From positions 28,626,900-28,690,899 of the forward strand of contig NC_083638.1 in the NCBI RefSeq assembly GCF_963576545.1: a stretch of DNA of 64,000 nucleotides, given 5' to 3'. The notes under the pieces are model-generated. The model was not told where the DNA came from. It searched no databases and saw only the letters and a list, made by a program, of their open reading frames with translations. This document shows, one piece after another, positions 9,401 through 20,637 of the stretch. Position 1 is the first letter of the stretch. Each line of letters starts with the position of its first letter. A program made the position numbers and the translations under genes. This DNA is from Limanda limanda (taxonomy: Eukaryota > Chordata > Actinopteri > Pleuronectiformes > Pleuronectidae).

Positions 9401-12400
9401 GATGAGCTCGGCTGTCCCGACACCACCTGTGGGAAACGTCTGGGGAACTTCTACGGCTCCTTTGCCTCCCCTGATTTTTTCCGGCCCAATCGCAGCGCCG
9501 TGTCCGAGCTGAGATGCTCCTGGCTGCTGGACACCCAGGACCCCAAACCCATCGTGCTGCAGCTGGACCTGCAGCTCGGGCCCAGAGATTCACTGCACGT
9601 CTACGACGGCCTGCTGCATCAGGCCGAGCATCTGTTGCAGGTGTTGTCGTATCATAACAACAGGCGCCTGGCTCTGCTGGAGTCCAGCCGGGGTCAGATG
9701 AGTGTCCTGTACACGGCCCAGCCTCGCAGCCCTGGACACGGCTTCAACGCCACATACCAGGTTGAGCAATCTCGTGATAATATATCCTGTTTTGAAAAAT
9801 GTCCCTCCATCCCTCATAACTTAATGTTTTGAAACTCCTTGAAGCTCCGTCTGCTCGAGCTTTGAACCTTCATCTCTTTCTTCCAACTATCTTAAGGAAT
9901 CAATACTCTGAATGGTTGATAGAGAAAGTAACTGCTCTGTAGATGTAGAGGAAACACTCAGTCAAGTGATCTCATCTTCTTGGTGCCTAGACGGTGACGC
10001 ATTTCTCCTACCCACTCCCAGGTCAAAGGTTACTGTTTCCCCGGCGAGCATCCCTGCGGCAGCGACCAGGGCTGCTACTCTGAACGCCAGCGCTGCGATG
10101 GCTACTGGCACTGCCCGTCCGGCCGCGACGAGGAGGCCTGCCCGATGTGCCCAGATGGGGAGTTTCCCTGTGAGGGCGGCACTGGAGTGTGCTACCCGGC
10201 CTCGGAGCGCTGCAACAACCAGAAGAGGTGTCCCGACGGGTCGGATGAGAAGAACTGCTACGACTGCCAACCCGGGAACTTCCACTGTGGGACCAACCTG
10301 TGTATCTTTGAGACGTGGCGGTGTGACGGCCAGGAGGACTGCTTGGACGGGAGCGACGAGAGGGACTGCCTGGCTGCGGTCCCCAGGAAGGTCATCACTG
10401 CCGCTCTGATCGGGAGCCTGGTGTGTAGCCTGCTGCTGGTCATTGCCCTCGGCTGTGCCCTCAAACTCCACTCACTCAGGAGCAGAGAGTACAGGTGAGG
10501 ACACAACACCTCTGTCCTTCATTCAGTTTGTATTACTGTTGACATACTTGTTTTTCTCCTTCTGGATTTATTTATTGCCTTGTGCCTGAATTTATATGTC
10601 GTCATAGTAACACACAAAAAAACCTTGTCTCCAATGACAAGTGCTGTTCAAAGGTAAGCTGTCACTCAGTCTATTATTGTGTTTTATTGCTGTTGATGGT
10701 AGATGCTGCAAACTCTACAGGGATGAAATTACTGTTTTTCAAAATAAGATAATTGATTTACCCCAAGCTCTTTTATTGACCTGCTGTGCCCTCCTTGTTT
10801 CTCTCTCTCCTCTGTAGAGCTTTTGAGACCCAGATGACTCGCATGGAGGCAGAGTTTGTTCAGAGAGAGGCCCCTCCCTCTTATGGTCAGCTGATTGCCC
10901 AGGGTCTCATCCCTCCTGTGGAGGATTTCCCAGTATATAACCCCACCCAGGTGGTGCAACAATACATAATCATACACATACATACATACGTGTGTTTTCT
11001 AGTGACTCTGGATATGAGCACCCAGCTGTGACAAACCAATTTTTTGCAGTTTTGGTAACCAGCTCTAGTGGAAGCCTGAACCTCACACTCCAATTCCTCT
11101 CTCTGCATAACCAATGGGCCTAAACTGACAGAAAAGCTGTTGTAATTTATTAGATATGATATGATGTGCCATTTCTGGAAGATATATGGCATCCATCCAC
11201 TATTTGTAGTAGTTAAATGACATCTATCTACTATCTATATGAGATAAATTGACTCTTTCTGCTATTATAGATCTACTATTGTAAATTAAGGGTATTGTTC
11301 CAGTTTATTTATGATTTATTATGTTCTTATTCACATTCTTGTCAAGAGTTAAATGAGAAGATTGATATGACTAGACATTTTTCCTAGAAATCTAAACTAT
11401 TCCTTCAGACAATCAATCAGGTGATGAATACACTTCCATGTGCTGTAGAGCTGCTACTGCATTAAGTGTGAGATGTCAAAATGGAGCCGTAGAATCATGC
11501 TCTTTATGCAACAGGAAAATACATTTATGTTATCCAGAGGAAATGGTTTCGGATTTCACTTTGAGCTTAAAATAAAAATGTAACAGCTTTAGCGGAGGTC
11601 AGGCTTCACTACTCTTAAGGCTCTCACTGTATAAACTTCAAAACTACCCACACAGCCTCAGCTTGCTTTGGAACCAGGAGTGCAAGAGAACAAATATAGG
11701 AAGGAATTACATTGTGTTGTGTTTACCTGTAGCTTTGCTCCAGAACAAGAATATGGCTCTAAATTGCTGGCGATCTGATTCATTGTTTCTCTGTGTCTTC
11801 CTCTGTCTCCTCTCTTCCTCCTGCAGGCCTCCATCTTACAGAACCTGCGTTTGGCGATGCGCAGACAGATCAGACGTCATTCATCACGGCGCTCCACTTC
11901 CTCCTCCTCCTCCTCATCCTCTTCCTCTCGAAGACGATTCGGGCATCTGTGGAGTCGTCTGTTTCACAGTGGAGGAAGATCCAGAGGCCAGGCCCTACTG
12001 CTCGATCCCCCTGGTCCCACACAAATCATACTGGGGCTCCACAGCTACAGAACTGTGGTGGAGCAGGGGCCTCAGGGCAGGGACCAGCTGGGGGATGAGG
12101 TTGATGTGGTGGGTATGTCAGGCTCCACCTACTCCGCCACCATGGAACTGCAGCCCTGCTCACCAGAGAGCCCTGCCTCACCTCTCTCCTCGCAGTCAGC
12201 GGACAGTCCAGAGGACGAGGAGCCATCATCTGTCAGTGGGGAAGGAGCCATGACTCCACATTGTGACTCTTCAGCCGCCAGCAGACATCATCCCTCCCCA
12301 CAGGAAGCCTCGGTGCCCCTGTGCCACCCCAGGGCTTCTAGGAAACTTGTTCTGGAGCTCGCAGTTAACTTGAAAGGAGTTTCCTTGAGACGTTACTCCC

Positions 12401-12684
12401 CTCTAGGGCCTTTGTCCCCCATCTCCCCCCCTGTGTTTCCCAGCAGCTCCCAGACACCAACATCCCAGTCCCACCCACTGGGTCCAGGTGTGACTTCACC
12501 CACTGGGCCCTTGTCCTCTTATGTGAAAGCAGAGGACAGTGACAGCCACTTTAGAGTGGAAGTATCTATCGGGGACAGACGAAGCAGGGATGACAGGAGA
12601 GAGGGCAAGAGCGGCGTCTGCAGGTTCAGCAGGACCCTTAGTGATGAGGAAGGAGACTCAGGGAGGAAGACTACGCCATCTTGA
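3836..12684 (+). CDS. lrp3: Low-density lipoprotein receptor-related protein 3 (complete, 7 coding exons)
   Basis: Join 3836-3896, 7546-7681, 7768-7973, 9144-9760, 10022-10494, 10818-10950, 11827-12684; 2484 nt, 827 aa, all phases matching with GT-AG borders. A 20-residue signal peptide precedes CUB1, LDLa1 (residues 142-176), LDLa2 (about 188-226), CUB2 (about 231-340), LDLa3-5 (345-380, 383-419, 422-456), a membrane segment (about 464-487) and a long cytoplasmic tail. The tail carries the strongly conserved APPSYGQLIAQGLIPPVEDF motif, then an Arg-rich and poly-Ser stretch. The two-plus-three LDLa layout excludes LRP10, and the Arg-rich juxtamembrane part (AMRRQIRRHSSRR) fits LRP3 better than LRP12. 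Neighbouring slc7a10 and rhpn2 agree with human 19q13.11. These proteins are endocytic-type surface receptors of poorly known ligand. LDLa3 has lost most of its acidic calcium-binding signature. Confidence 0.88.
4604..4862 (+). repeat. Degenerate GGTTAG-rich repeat
   Basis: About 260 bases composed largely of GGTTAG, GGTTTAG and GTTAGGG variants, resembling an eroded TTAGGG (vertebrate telomeric) array but irregular in spacing. It begins GAGGGTTAAGACTTGGTTT, the same string that follows the TG array at 63187. Such blocks next to TG repeats are common in fish introns and probably belong to one dispersed family, so a true internal telomere scar is not required. Confidence 0.7.
5054..5091 (+). 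repeat. (CA)n microsatellite
   Basis: Uninterrupted CA dinucleotides, about 19 units, in lrp3 intron 1, followed by an A run. Confidence 0.95.
6429..6479 (+). repeat. (TG)n microsatellite
   Basis: TG dinucleotides with one TGCG interruption, in lrp3 intron 1. Apparent open frames through it on both strands are repeat artefacts. Confidence 0.95.
6673..6715 (-). repeat. L2-type LINE/SINE 3' tail, reverse orientation
   Basis: AATAATAATAACAATAACTT followed by TATTTGTGTAGCAC is the reverse complement of a GTGCTA(C/T)ANAAATAAAGTTATTATT-type tail, the same kind of 3' end as at 3178-3240 but in opposite orientation. Only the terminal part is recognisable. Confidence 0.5.
7546..7681 (+). CDS. lrp3: lrp3 coding exon 2 (CUB1, first part)
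   Basis: Begins with GCSEKAEV and contains the CUB signature GVIYSPSWPLNYPAGVNCSW. Phase 1 in, phase 2 out; donor CAG|GTAAAG. A second AG three bases upstream (7541-7542) could start the exon at 7543 and would add one alanine at the signal-peptide junction. Confidence 0.88.
7768..7973 (+). CDS. lrp3: lrp3 coding exon 3 (CUB1, second part)
   Basis: Continues CUB1 as ISFRNFDLAESGNCSGDWL, with the CUB cysteine in SRLCGAML and the strand VWLYFHSQANGSG that ends the domain. Acceptor CTCCAG, donor GAG|GTGAGA; phase 2 in, phase 1 out. Confidence 0.9.
7974..9143 (+). other. lrp3 intron 3
   Basis: 1.17 kb, A+T-rich, between the CUB1 and LDLa1 exons. No repeat or gene recognised. Confidence 0.7.
9144..9760 (+). 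CDS. lrp3: lrp3 coding exon 4 (LDLa1, LDLa2, CUB2)
   Basis: A large 617-nt exon. LDLa1 carries CGDASDERSC and LDLa2 CPDGTDELGC; both have the acidic calcium-cage residues. CUB2 starts at TCGKRLGNFYGSFASPDFF and ends at GHGFNATYQ. The donor is CAG|GTTGAG, a weaker sequence than the others, and the frame remains open for about 24 codons past it, so intron retention would add residues before a stop. Confidence 0.9.
10022..10494 (+). CDS. lrp3: lrp3 coding exon 5 (LDLa3-5, membrane segment)
   Basis: Encodes three LDLa modules and the single membrane helix VITAALIGSLVCSLLLVIAL. LDLa4 and LDLa5 end in canonical CPDGSDEKNC and CLDGSDERDC; LDLa3 ends CPSGRDEEAC, where the usual D-G-S-D pattern is replaced, so its calcium binding is doubtful. 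Basic residues after the helix (KLHSLRSREYR) mark the cytoplasmic side. Confidence 0.92.
10818..10950 (+). CDS. lrp3: lrp3 coding exon 6 (conserved cytoplasmic motif)
   Basis: Short exon RAFETQMTRMEAEFVQREAP continuing into PSYGQLIAQGLIPPVEDFPV, the most conserved cytoplasmic segment of the LRP3/10/12 group and a likely adaptor-binding region. Acceptor TGTAG, donor CAG|GTGGTG. Confidence 0.92.
10951..11826 (+). other. lrp3 intron 6
   Basis: 876 bases, A+T-rich; no element recognised. Ends in a pyrimidine-rich tract and CTGCAG. Confidence 0.7.
11827..12684 (+). CDS. lrp3: lrp3 coding exon 7 (cytoplasmic tail, stop)
   Basis: Encodes ASILQNLRLAMRRQIRRHSS, then a run of twelve serines, RRRFGHLWSRLFHS and a long Ser/Pro-rich tail ending GRKTTPS before TGA. 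The distal tail is low-complexity and little conserved. Human LRP3 and LRP12 tails end in an acidic dileucine-type sequence, as I recall; none is seen here, and the last residues are LSDEEGDSGRKTTPS instead. Confidence 0.88.
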   Translation, partial: ASILQNLRLAMRRQIRRHSSRRSTSSSSSSSSSSRRRFGHLWSRLFHSGGRSRGQALLLDPPGPTQIILGLHSYRTVVEQGPQGRDQLGDEVDVVGMSGSTYSATMELQPCSPESPASPLSSQSADSPEDEEPSSVSGEGAMTPHCDSSAASRHHPSPQEASVPLCHPRASRKLVLELAVNLKGVSLRRYSPLGPLSPISPPVFPSSSQTPTSQSHPLGPGVTSPTGPLSSYVKAEDSDSHFRVEVSIGDRRSRDDRREGKSGVCRFSRTLSDEEGDSGRKTTPS

Positions 12685-15600
12685 AAAGTTTAGTAAACTC
12701 TCCACCTGGTGTTGATAATATCTGTTCTGCTAAAGTGTCCTTGACATGTGTCCCCGCCAGATCCAGAGGTCAGACTCGTACCTTAGCCCGACACATGGAG
12801 GAGGGATAGCATCACACCCAATGAAAATTAACCACTCATGTTCTTTATACACTTAAAAAGGAAATTACCCACATCTAGTGCTGATAGCGCTTTTGGTCTG
12901 TGCTGTGTATCTCGTTGGGCAGGCAACTGCATTCAGACTTCACTGTTAAACCTAACTTACTGTTATAGTAAATTACACTCAGTTCTGGACACCAGTACCA
13001 ATACAATATTGGCTACATGTCCGCCAAAGCAGCCTTTTAGTCGTTACCCAGAGCCATTATACACCGCTATATACTGTGACCCATAAAAAACAATTGAGCG
13101 ATTGCCTCTACCCTGTCTTATCCCCAATTTATTGTGTGAGGTGGTGTTATAATTATCATTATATGACATTTCACATTCAAGGATGAAGCTGGCATTATTT
13201 TATATTTTTTATATTGTCAACTAATTGTGTGTTAATGCCCAAACCAACAATGCTTTTGTCCATCTGTCAGTACTTTTCCAATTCACCTCCCTGTGAATGT
13301 ACTTTACTGTTTATTATCTTTTTATTGAGGCTGAATAACTTTCTAAAATACCATGGTGGTAAAGTTTTGGTGCAACATATCCCAAAGAGGAGTAAATAGT
13401 GTCTGTTGGGGACTATTTTCAGATGTGCTTTTATACACATTTGGTGAACTGGTGTGTATTTGCTGTAGCAGGGTGGTGAATTTAGCACTGAGACAAAATT
13501 AACAATTGTGTGCACATTTATGATGCCAGAGATGTGTGTTTTTAATGAATTTGTCCCAAAAGTATTGCATTTTGGATGATGGAGTTCTGTGGCCCAGAGT
13601 ATTTAGCCACAACACAAACAGTACTTTGTTGGTTTTGGTGTTTACATTGGGGTTTGTTGACAAGAAGAAAATATAGAAAATGACCAGACTAGCCACCTAA
13701 ATGCAACCACTCAAAAGCAAATGTTTGACATTTCGGGAAATATTAATTTGAGGAGATGACACAATTGATACAGCATATTTTAATATATGGCTTCATGTAA
13801 TTGTTTAGCTCAGGTTAGCTTTGCACAAAAACTGGATAAAGGGTCAAAAACCCAGGCAGGTTAAGACCTGTCCACAGAACCACGGGGGCACGACCCAGCT
13901 GCTGCACAAAGAGCTTTTCAACTGTTTATTCAAAGTTCGGTGATGATGAATTTTTAAAATAAGTAGTCGTGAACGTGCTGTTTTTCCGGGTCGACAATGC
14001 CACTAGCTCTATAGTTGATAATTCAATTTCTATTAATATTCAACATATCGCTTGTCCAGATTACAACCAATCCGACACTGCACTTTGTTGGGCCCTTAAC
14101 AATTCAAATGCCATGACTGTAGCTGATAAGATGAATGGTTCTTTAGATATGTGAGCCAAATACAGACAGACAGACAGAGATTCATGGTATAGTAGAGATA
14201 TGAAATAAGCATGAGACAATTAGTAATAATCATAGTTTCAAAGAATGTCAAACTATTCGACAAGCAGTTTAACCATGCCAAACCTTTGTCAGTATTTGTT
14301 CAACATGTTTGTTTTCGTTGCTTGTCTTCTTCACTGATACTTTAAACAAACCTCTATTAGTTACTTTTTTTGGAAGTGGTGTTTGGATTTCAAATCTTTA
14401 TACACCATCATCTTTAAAACAGCAAAACCTGGATGTAAACTGGATTGAGTCCAGTTACAGTGGAGTATTTTCCTCTGCTCAGCTTCTCTTTGAATCAAAC
14501 CCAGCCTCTCTCCTCTCCAGCCTTTCATCACTCGAGGGAATCTGCCCGTGAGCTCTGATTTACGAGTTGGCGAGGATATCCAGGAAATTTGGGGAATAAT
14601 GACTGTTGGTAGAGTCCTTTCCTTCCCAGCGGTCCATCTGCAGCACGGCTGACTGCACACTGGTACGCTGCACATGTCTTGACTGCTGGTTTATTTCAGT
14701 GGAAATCATATCAATGCTGTGGAATTTTCACAAGACATTAAAACAAAGACCTCTATTTTTTCAGCCTCCAGTGGAGACCTATACTAGTCTTTATACAACT
14801 CTTTCTGCCTTGACAAACTTGAACTTGAACTAGATTAAGCCTGTGAGGCTTTTTGTGAAGCCGCTGCATCCACTGCTTACCTTTTTTGTTAATCACTGTT
14901 GGACTTAACAGAATGTCCTGTTTCGTTTTTTGTTGAAATCAGTGAGTTTCTCCTTCTTTTACTGTAGGACATTAATACTGAAGAGAGAACTGGCTGATGT
15001 TTAGCTGAAGAGTCAGGTTTCGGTACTAAATACACTTGTCTATCCTGCTGTTTTTCATTCAAGTGAGCTTAACGTGCAATTTATAGTACATTTATCGTGA
15101 ACGGCTGCTACATATTATGTGCCATTAGAGATGTCTTCATACCCCATATCCCCATTACTTCTGCCTAAAGACTTGCTCTGATTCCTTTCCCCTTCTTTGA
15201 GCTATTTTATGGAGAAATCCCAACCTCTTTACTCATTCCTAGTCTCATGCATTCTCTGCTTAATTTCATTCTGCATTGCCTTATTGTTTAAATTCAAAGC
15301 CTGTAAGTACATATTTGACTTAAATAGAAATAGTTAGCTGCTGTCCGTCCTTGCTTTGTAATGTAAAGACATTTTCCAAATGCCTTAATGGTTTTCCCTT
15401 CCCATTTTACTGATCATTTCACGGATCACAGCTGTGGTTTACATGTTTGAAGAGATTAGATTTGACTGCGTGTGATATGACACTGATGATCTACAGGGCA
15501 CTATACTGCATCAGGAATCTTGACTCTGGGATTATTATGAGAGGATACTTAGTGAAACGAAAATGTTTCCTCCAGTGACCTTAACTCAGTGTATTTACAT

Positions 15601-16065
15601 GATTATTTAAGTGATAATCTGCAAGACTCTCTATGATTTGTATTGGGGTGTTTAATAATTAGTAATGTGGATTGCAAAATTTTTCTGTTTTAATTAGTTT
15701 TATGTGATAAGTGCAATTGTGGCTAAGTTGAAGTTTTATCTGTCAGGTATGAACATGCAGGTAAATACACTGGATCAAGGCCATCGGTGGATGTGATGGT
15801 CTGATAGTGACATCCCCTTTCCTTGCTGTATGGTTTTGAAGCTTCTTACGCCTAAAACGCTGAAGTTAACAAATACCGCGTTTGTATTGAAGCATTTTTC
15901 TCATTTTTCAAATCTATATTTGTATATTTCCTGCTGAAAGAGAAAATACCACCATGACATTTTGAGATTTGCTGATCAAATTCCTGTAATGATACATGAG
16001 AGCTTTCTTGTTGATTTATCATTGTTTTCCTGTGCCTGCAATTAATAAAGTTCAAGCTGGTCTTC
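12685..16065 (+). other. Probable long lrp3 3' UTR with poly(A) signal
   Basis: The first canonical AATAAA downstream of the lrp3 stop is at 16044-16049, preceded by CCTGCAATT and followed by T/GT-rich sequence, which fits a poly(A) site near 16065. An ATTAAA at about 14737 could serve a shorter form. No coding sequence or recognised repeat lies in between. The 3.4-kb UTR is inferred from signals only. Confidence 0.4.
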
Positions 16066-17889
16066 ATTTGTAAAATTTGTAGTAGTGTAGAAAATACACA
16101 AGGATATACTTTTTATCTTGTCAGCAATTCAAAGTTCTTTTAGTGAGTAGTCAATTTTGCACAAACCAATTCCTACCCCCCAAAACAGTGATGCATCTCA
16201 GAAGTTGTTGTTTTAATATGCAATTACATTGTTATTCTTGTTCAACTTTACACTTTTACAAAACAGAGGTACACCCATCAATTGTGCAGTATGTAAATGT
16301 AAAACATGTCTGAGGAATGATCTTTTCAGGAGTTCCAGGAACATTTGTAACAGTTTTTTTCTTTCTTTAGTATTTACAGATCTCGACTGAGCTAGCAGCA
16401 CCTGGACACTACAGACAGACATGTTTTCTTAATTGTGCGTCCATGGGTTTGATGGAGAGGGAAAATCCCAGTCGCTTTGTCCTGAAAAAAAGGTTTAATC
16501 CAGGTACCAACCAGCTGGTTTACATCATGTTAAAAAGGCCCAAACTTCATGTTTTCTGTTCTATAAACAACATAAAGACCTTAGACAAGTGCTATGAAAG
16601 ACTGTTAGAATCTTCAGGACCACAGGCAAACGTATCATAACTTCAAAAAAGAGATTAATTTGACCCAAATCATTTGGAGCGAACTTCTTTTTTAAATTGG
16701 GACAGGACAACAGAAAGAAGCTCAGTGGGACTGTAGTTAATTCTACCATATTATGTCAATGGTATCACAGTAAGTTGATCTAAAAAAAGTCACCGAGCCA
16801 GGGTCCACTGCCAGCCCTCAACCTACCTGTGAATGCTGATTCTGCTAATGTGATCCAACAACACGTAGGTGGTACAACTGTATCATCACGTCAGATGAAA
16901 TATGTGAAACCAGTGAAAACTGTCTTGGCAGTTCAGGCTTCTTTCACAGTGGCATTCCCGGAGATGAGGACATTTCCAAAGCACCAAAGTTTCAACAAAG
17001 GCTTGTTGTGCTCGACTCAAGAGACAGAAGAGATTGCTGAGGATTAAAAAGACAGAAGACCAGTCTGTCATCATGGGTCGCAACAATGCAGCTTATTCAT
17101 TTCTGAGAGTGTTATTCATTCCTCAGGATTAAGCCATAAAGTCCACTGTCATTTAGATATGGCTGGGAAAGATGAGTGTCACTGTGTACATCTCTTGTAA
17201 GAACGGAGAGGTTAAAAAGTATATCTCATGAAAAAAGAATGATAGTATGAGAAAGTGGCAGTGAGAGATTTACAGAAAAAGCATGGCCAGGTACTGTTGC
17301 CAGGTAGAATACTCATCCACAGTTTACAAGCAGTAAACATCATGTGAGTAATTAGTGTAACAGAGTTGAAGATAGAAGCAGTAATATGGAAACATTGCTA
17401 AGGGCAAAAACTGCTTGCATAGATTTACCTCATAAAAGTTACGATGCTGTCCAAACACCTGCACAAACCAACACAGGGTTCCAACACAAACGTTTCATAA
17501 GGCACATTAGATTTAGTTATGGTAACAAAAGTAAAAGACCTTGGAAGTGAAGCAGTGAGTAGAAGTGAGAAGATTTTCATAATCTGTATGAAGGAGAAAA
17601 CCTGGCGTACTGGTGAGGGGAATGGAAGGACAGTACTACCAAACAGACAGATTTAAAAAACCACGCCCTAGCTTTGGGGCTTAACGTGCTGAAGTCCTAA
17701 TTAAACCACCCACTTCTTTTATAGTGGAGGAGTCATTGCAGACCCTTTCAGGCTGCACCCATGGATGAACTTAGGTAAAACAATCCCTTCAGCATTCAAA
17801 AACTGACCAAACAAAATGAAAAATTATAACGCAAAAACTGTAAGTACAGCTCCTAAGGTAAAAAGGGAGTTCCTGGTTCATTGTGGTGC
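16066..17889. other. Tail-to-tail spacer between lrp3 and slc7a10
   Basis: A+T-rich sequence lying after the stops of both convergent genes; part of it must be the slc7a10 3' UTR (minus strand). A minus-strand ATTAAA (TTTAAT at about 16494) is one possible poly(A) signal, but I cannot fix the end. No gene or element recognised. Confidence 0.4.
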
Positions 17890-17990
17890 TCAGTCCGTGG
17901 CTTTGGAGGAAGTGAGGGGTTCAGTCTCTGAAGGATCTCCCTGAGGAAACACCACGTAACACAACTTCTGGCCCACATAAGTGCATTTTT
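17890..17990 (-). CDS. slc7a10: slc7a10 coding exon 11 (C terminus, stop)
   Basis: Encodes [20 protein letters not shown] and a short Glu/Thr/Ser-rich tail ending KATD before TGA. This matches the cytoplasmic end of Asc-1 (GQELCFVVYPQD in mammals). Confidence 0.9.
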
Positions 17991-20589
17991 CTGCAAAACA
18001 AAGCCAACAGTAGGTGTTTTAAAAAGCCGGAGCAACTTCATATAATCTCAATATGTACTCTACAGTGTCACAGCAACTTACCGACTACCATGTGGATCCA
18101 TTTGGGTTTGTTCCTCCAGTGAACCCCCACAAAGTACACAGGGACTCCGGTCAGCATGATGACCATGCCCAGGCCACACACCACCGGCTCAGAGTAGAGA
18201 CTAAAGCACAGCAGCACTACCCAGAAAATCAGGTAGGTGATGGGGATCAACAGGTTCACCTGCACATAACAAAATCATAAACCCAGGATTTCACTCCAGT
18301 CACTGATTCATTCCATCCATTTCTCCATCTGAGACACATTATTAAACATTTGATACAAATTACACATTTGGAAACTCATACTTTTTCATATATACAATTA
18401 ACAATATATACATAGGACAAAATCATTCATAACTTCATATGTTTATTATTTTGAAAATAATGTATGTGTTATTCTTCCTCTGTCAGAATACCACACACAA
18501 ACATTATCATGTAGTTTCCCTTTGAGACATTAGGGGGCACTCTAATATTCTCCACCGCCAATGTTGTCATTTACCAAAAGTAAATGACAAAAGTAAATGA
18601 CAAATTAAAGCTATGTCTGACATAAATGTTATAACTCACAGTGATGACAGCTGTCAGTCTACACTCATATGTGGCCACAACAATCATAAATCACATAGAC
18701 TTTTAGATGTTGAAACTAAAGAAAAATAGTCATTAGGAAAATTGAAGGGAAGGTAAGCTTAACGTTATTTATTCAGCTTTGAAATGTTCATGCTGTTTAA
18801 TATATTTTTAACTACCACTGCCACTTATCAGTAAGGATCAATCCATAAATATGTGGCACAAGTCTTACAATTACAGACAATGAGTTGAGAGGTTAATATT
18901 GGAGCATTAGTTTTGGCTGAGTTTTGTTGTTTCAGTTACTTTGAAGTAAACTGTAGAGACTTATGACTTGATAGTTAGATAACAGTGTGTTTATTCTTAC
19001 AGCTAAAATAAACGAAACTCTGGACATTTTCCTGCAATTTTCCAGAGGGGCTGTTTGTAAGAATGCAAATGTCTGAATTCATTACTCCAGACATTTGTCA
19101 CATGTAAAATTGGAAAGACGAGATTTGAGAGCACAGTTTCCCGAACCTTTTCTGGGATTCTTGTCTTGACAACGTCTTAAGTTACATCTTGTTTGTTTCA
19201 TCATGGTTATGTGTGTCATGGGTTAGTGTACCTTGATGGGTCTGAGTAGGTTGGGTCTCTTCTTGCGAAGGTAGAGGAGGCCGGCGATGGTTACCCCATA
19301 GGACAGATAGTTGATAAAGGACACATAGTTGATCAGGTTGTGTGTCTCTCCAACACACAGGATGAATATTGTGGCAGCGCACTGTGGGACATGAACACAA
19401 GGATCAATAATATATTGAACCAATTTAAAAATCATACAAATTTGCATCATGGGGAAAATGGGGACTCTCTTTTCCCTTTTACTTTTGAAACAATAGACAA
19501 ACCTGGCGGTACAGTACTTACACAGACCAGCAGGGCGGGGATGGGAGTGCAGTTCTTTAGGTGGATCATGGCCAGCAGATAGGGCAGATGACCCTCTCTG
19601 GCCCCTGAGAAGCACAATCTACAAACATACCCATTTGTGTTAAGAGGCGGCATACGCTCTACTGAGAGACATTGTAGGTGTTATTTTGAGCACATAAGGT
19701 AATTCAAACTATTTGGCATGTAGTTTGTTTGAAGAAACCAACGTGTGTATGTGTGTTCTACCTGGAGGAGGTGAACAGATATCCATTGATTCCTCCAAAG
19801 GTGGACAGTGCTACCGAGATCGGCATCACCCAGGAAAACATCCCCAGAAGCTTTTCCCCGAATGTCTGGAACAACACAGTGACTAATGTATTATATCATT
19901 GAATTCTACAGATTGTTTGACCTATTCATTGATTTGTGATTCATTTCACGAGAGTTCTTGAGTGTACAGAGGAAATAGTTTTTACTTTTTCCTTATTAGA
20001 TAGGACTCAACTTGTTTTTACAGTTTGATGAAATAAAAAAGTCACAAACTGACCTCATATTACCGTTTCACCAAATTTTCCTCTGAGACATAAATAAATA
20101 ATTATATTGACTTATTTACTGATTGAATAAATGGCTTGAGGCGCTGTCTCATGCGATGAATTTCAGCCTCAAGAGGCTCAACAGTTTCAGTGATTATATT
20201 TCCAGACAACTGCCAGTCTTGTTAAGCAGTAAATAAACTGGTATAAGCTCACCACTGCCACAGCATTGGAGGCCAGCAGCTCCTCAGGGGACATGGAGGA
20301 GAAGTAGGCAATGTTGGTCAAAGTGTACACCAGGGTCACCAGTGGGATGGAAATGTAGATGGCACGAGGCAGGTTTCTGATATTGAGAACAATAATGATA
20401 TACTGTGAGTAAGCTTTGTGTAGGCTTTACAGGGCATTAAACAAGACATTATGTAAAAATATAAACAAGAAAATAATTAATGAATTAAAATGACTATTAT
20501 AGTTCTAGTATATAAAATGTTCCACAGTATAGACATAGATGTCTATTGTATACTAGCTCATATAAAATACTGAAGAGATATGAAAATTC

Positions 20590-20637
<48 letters not shown>

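Noticed and set aside
9108..9593. 161-codon minus-strand frame
   Set aside because: Shadow of lrp3 exon 4, which has clear domain motifs and splice borders on the + strand.
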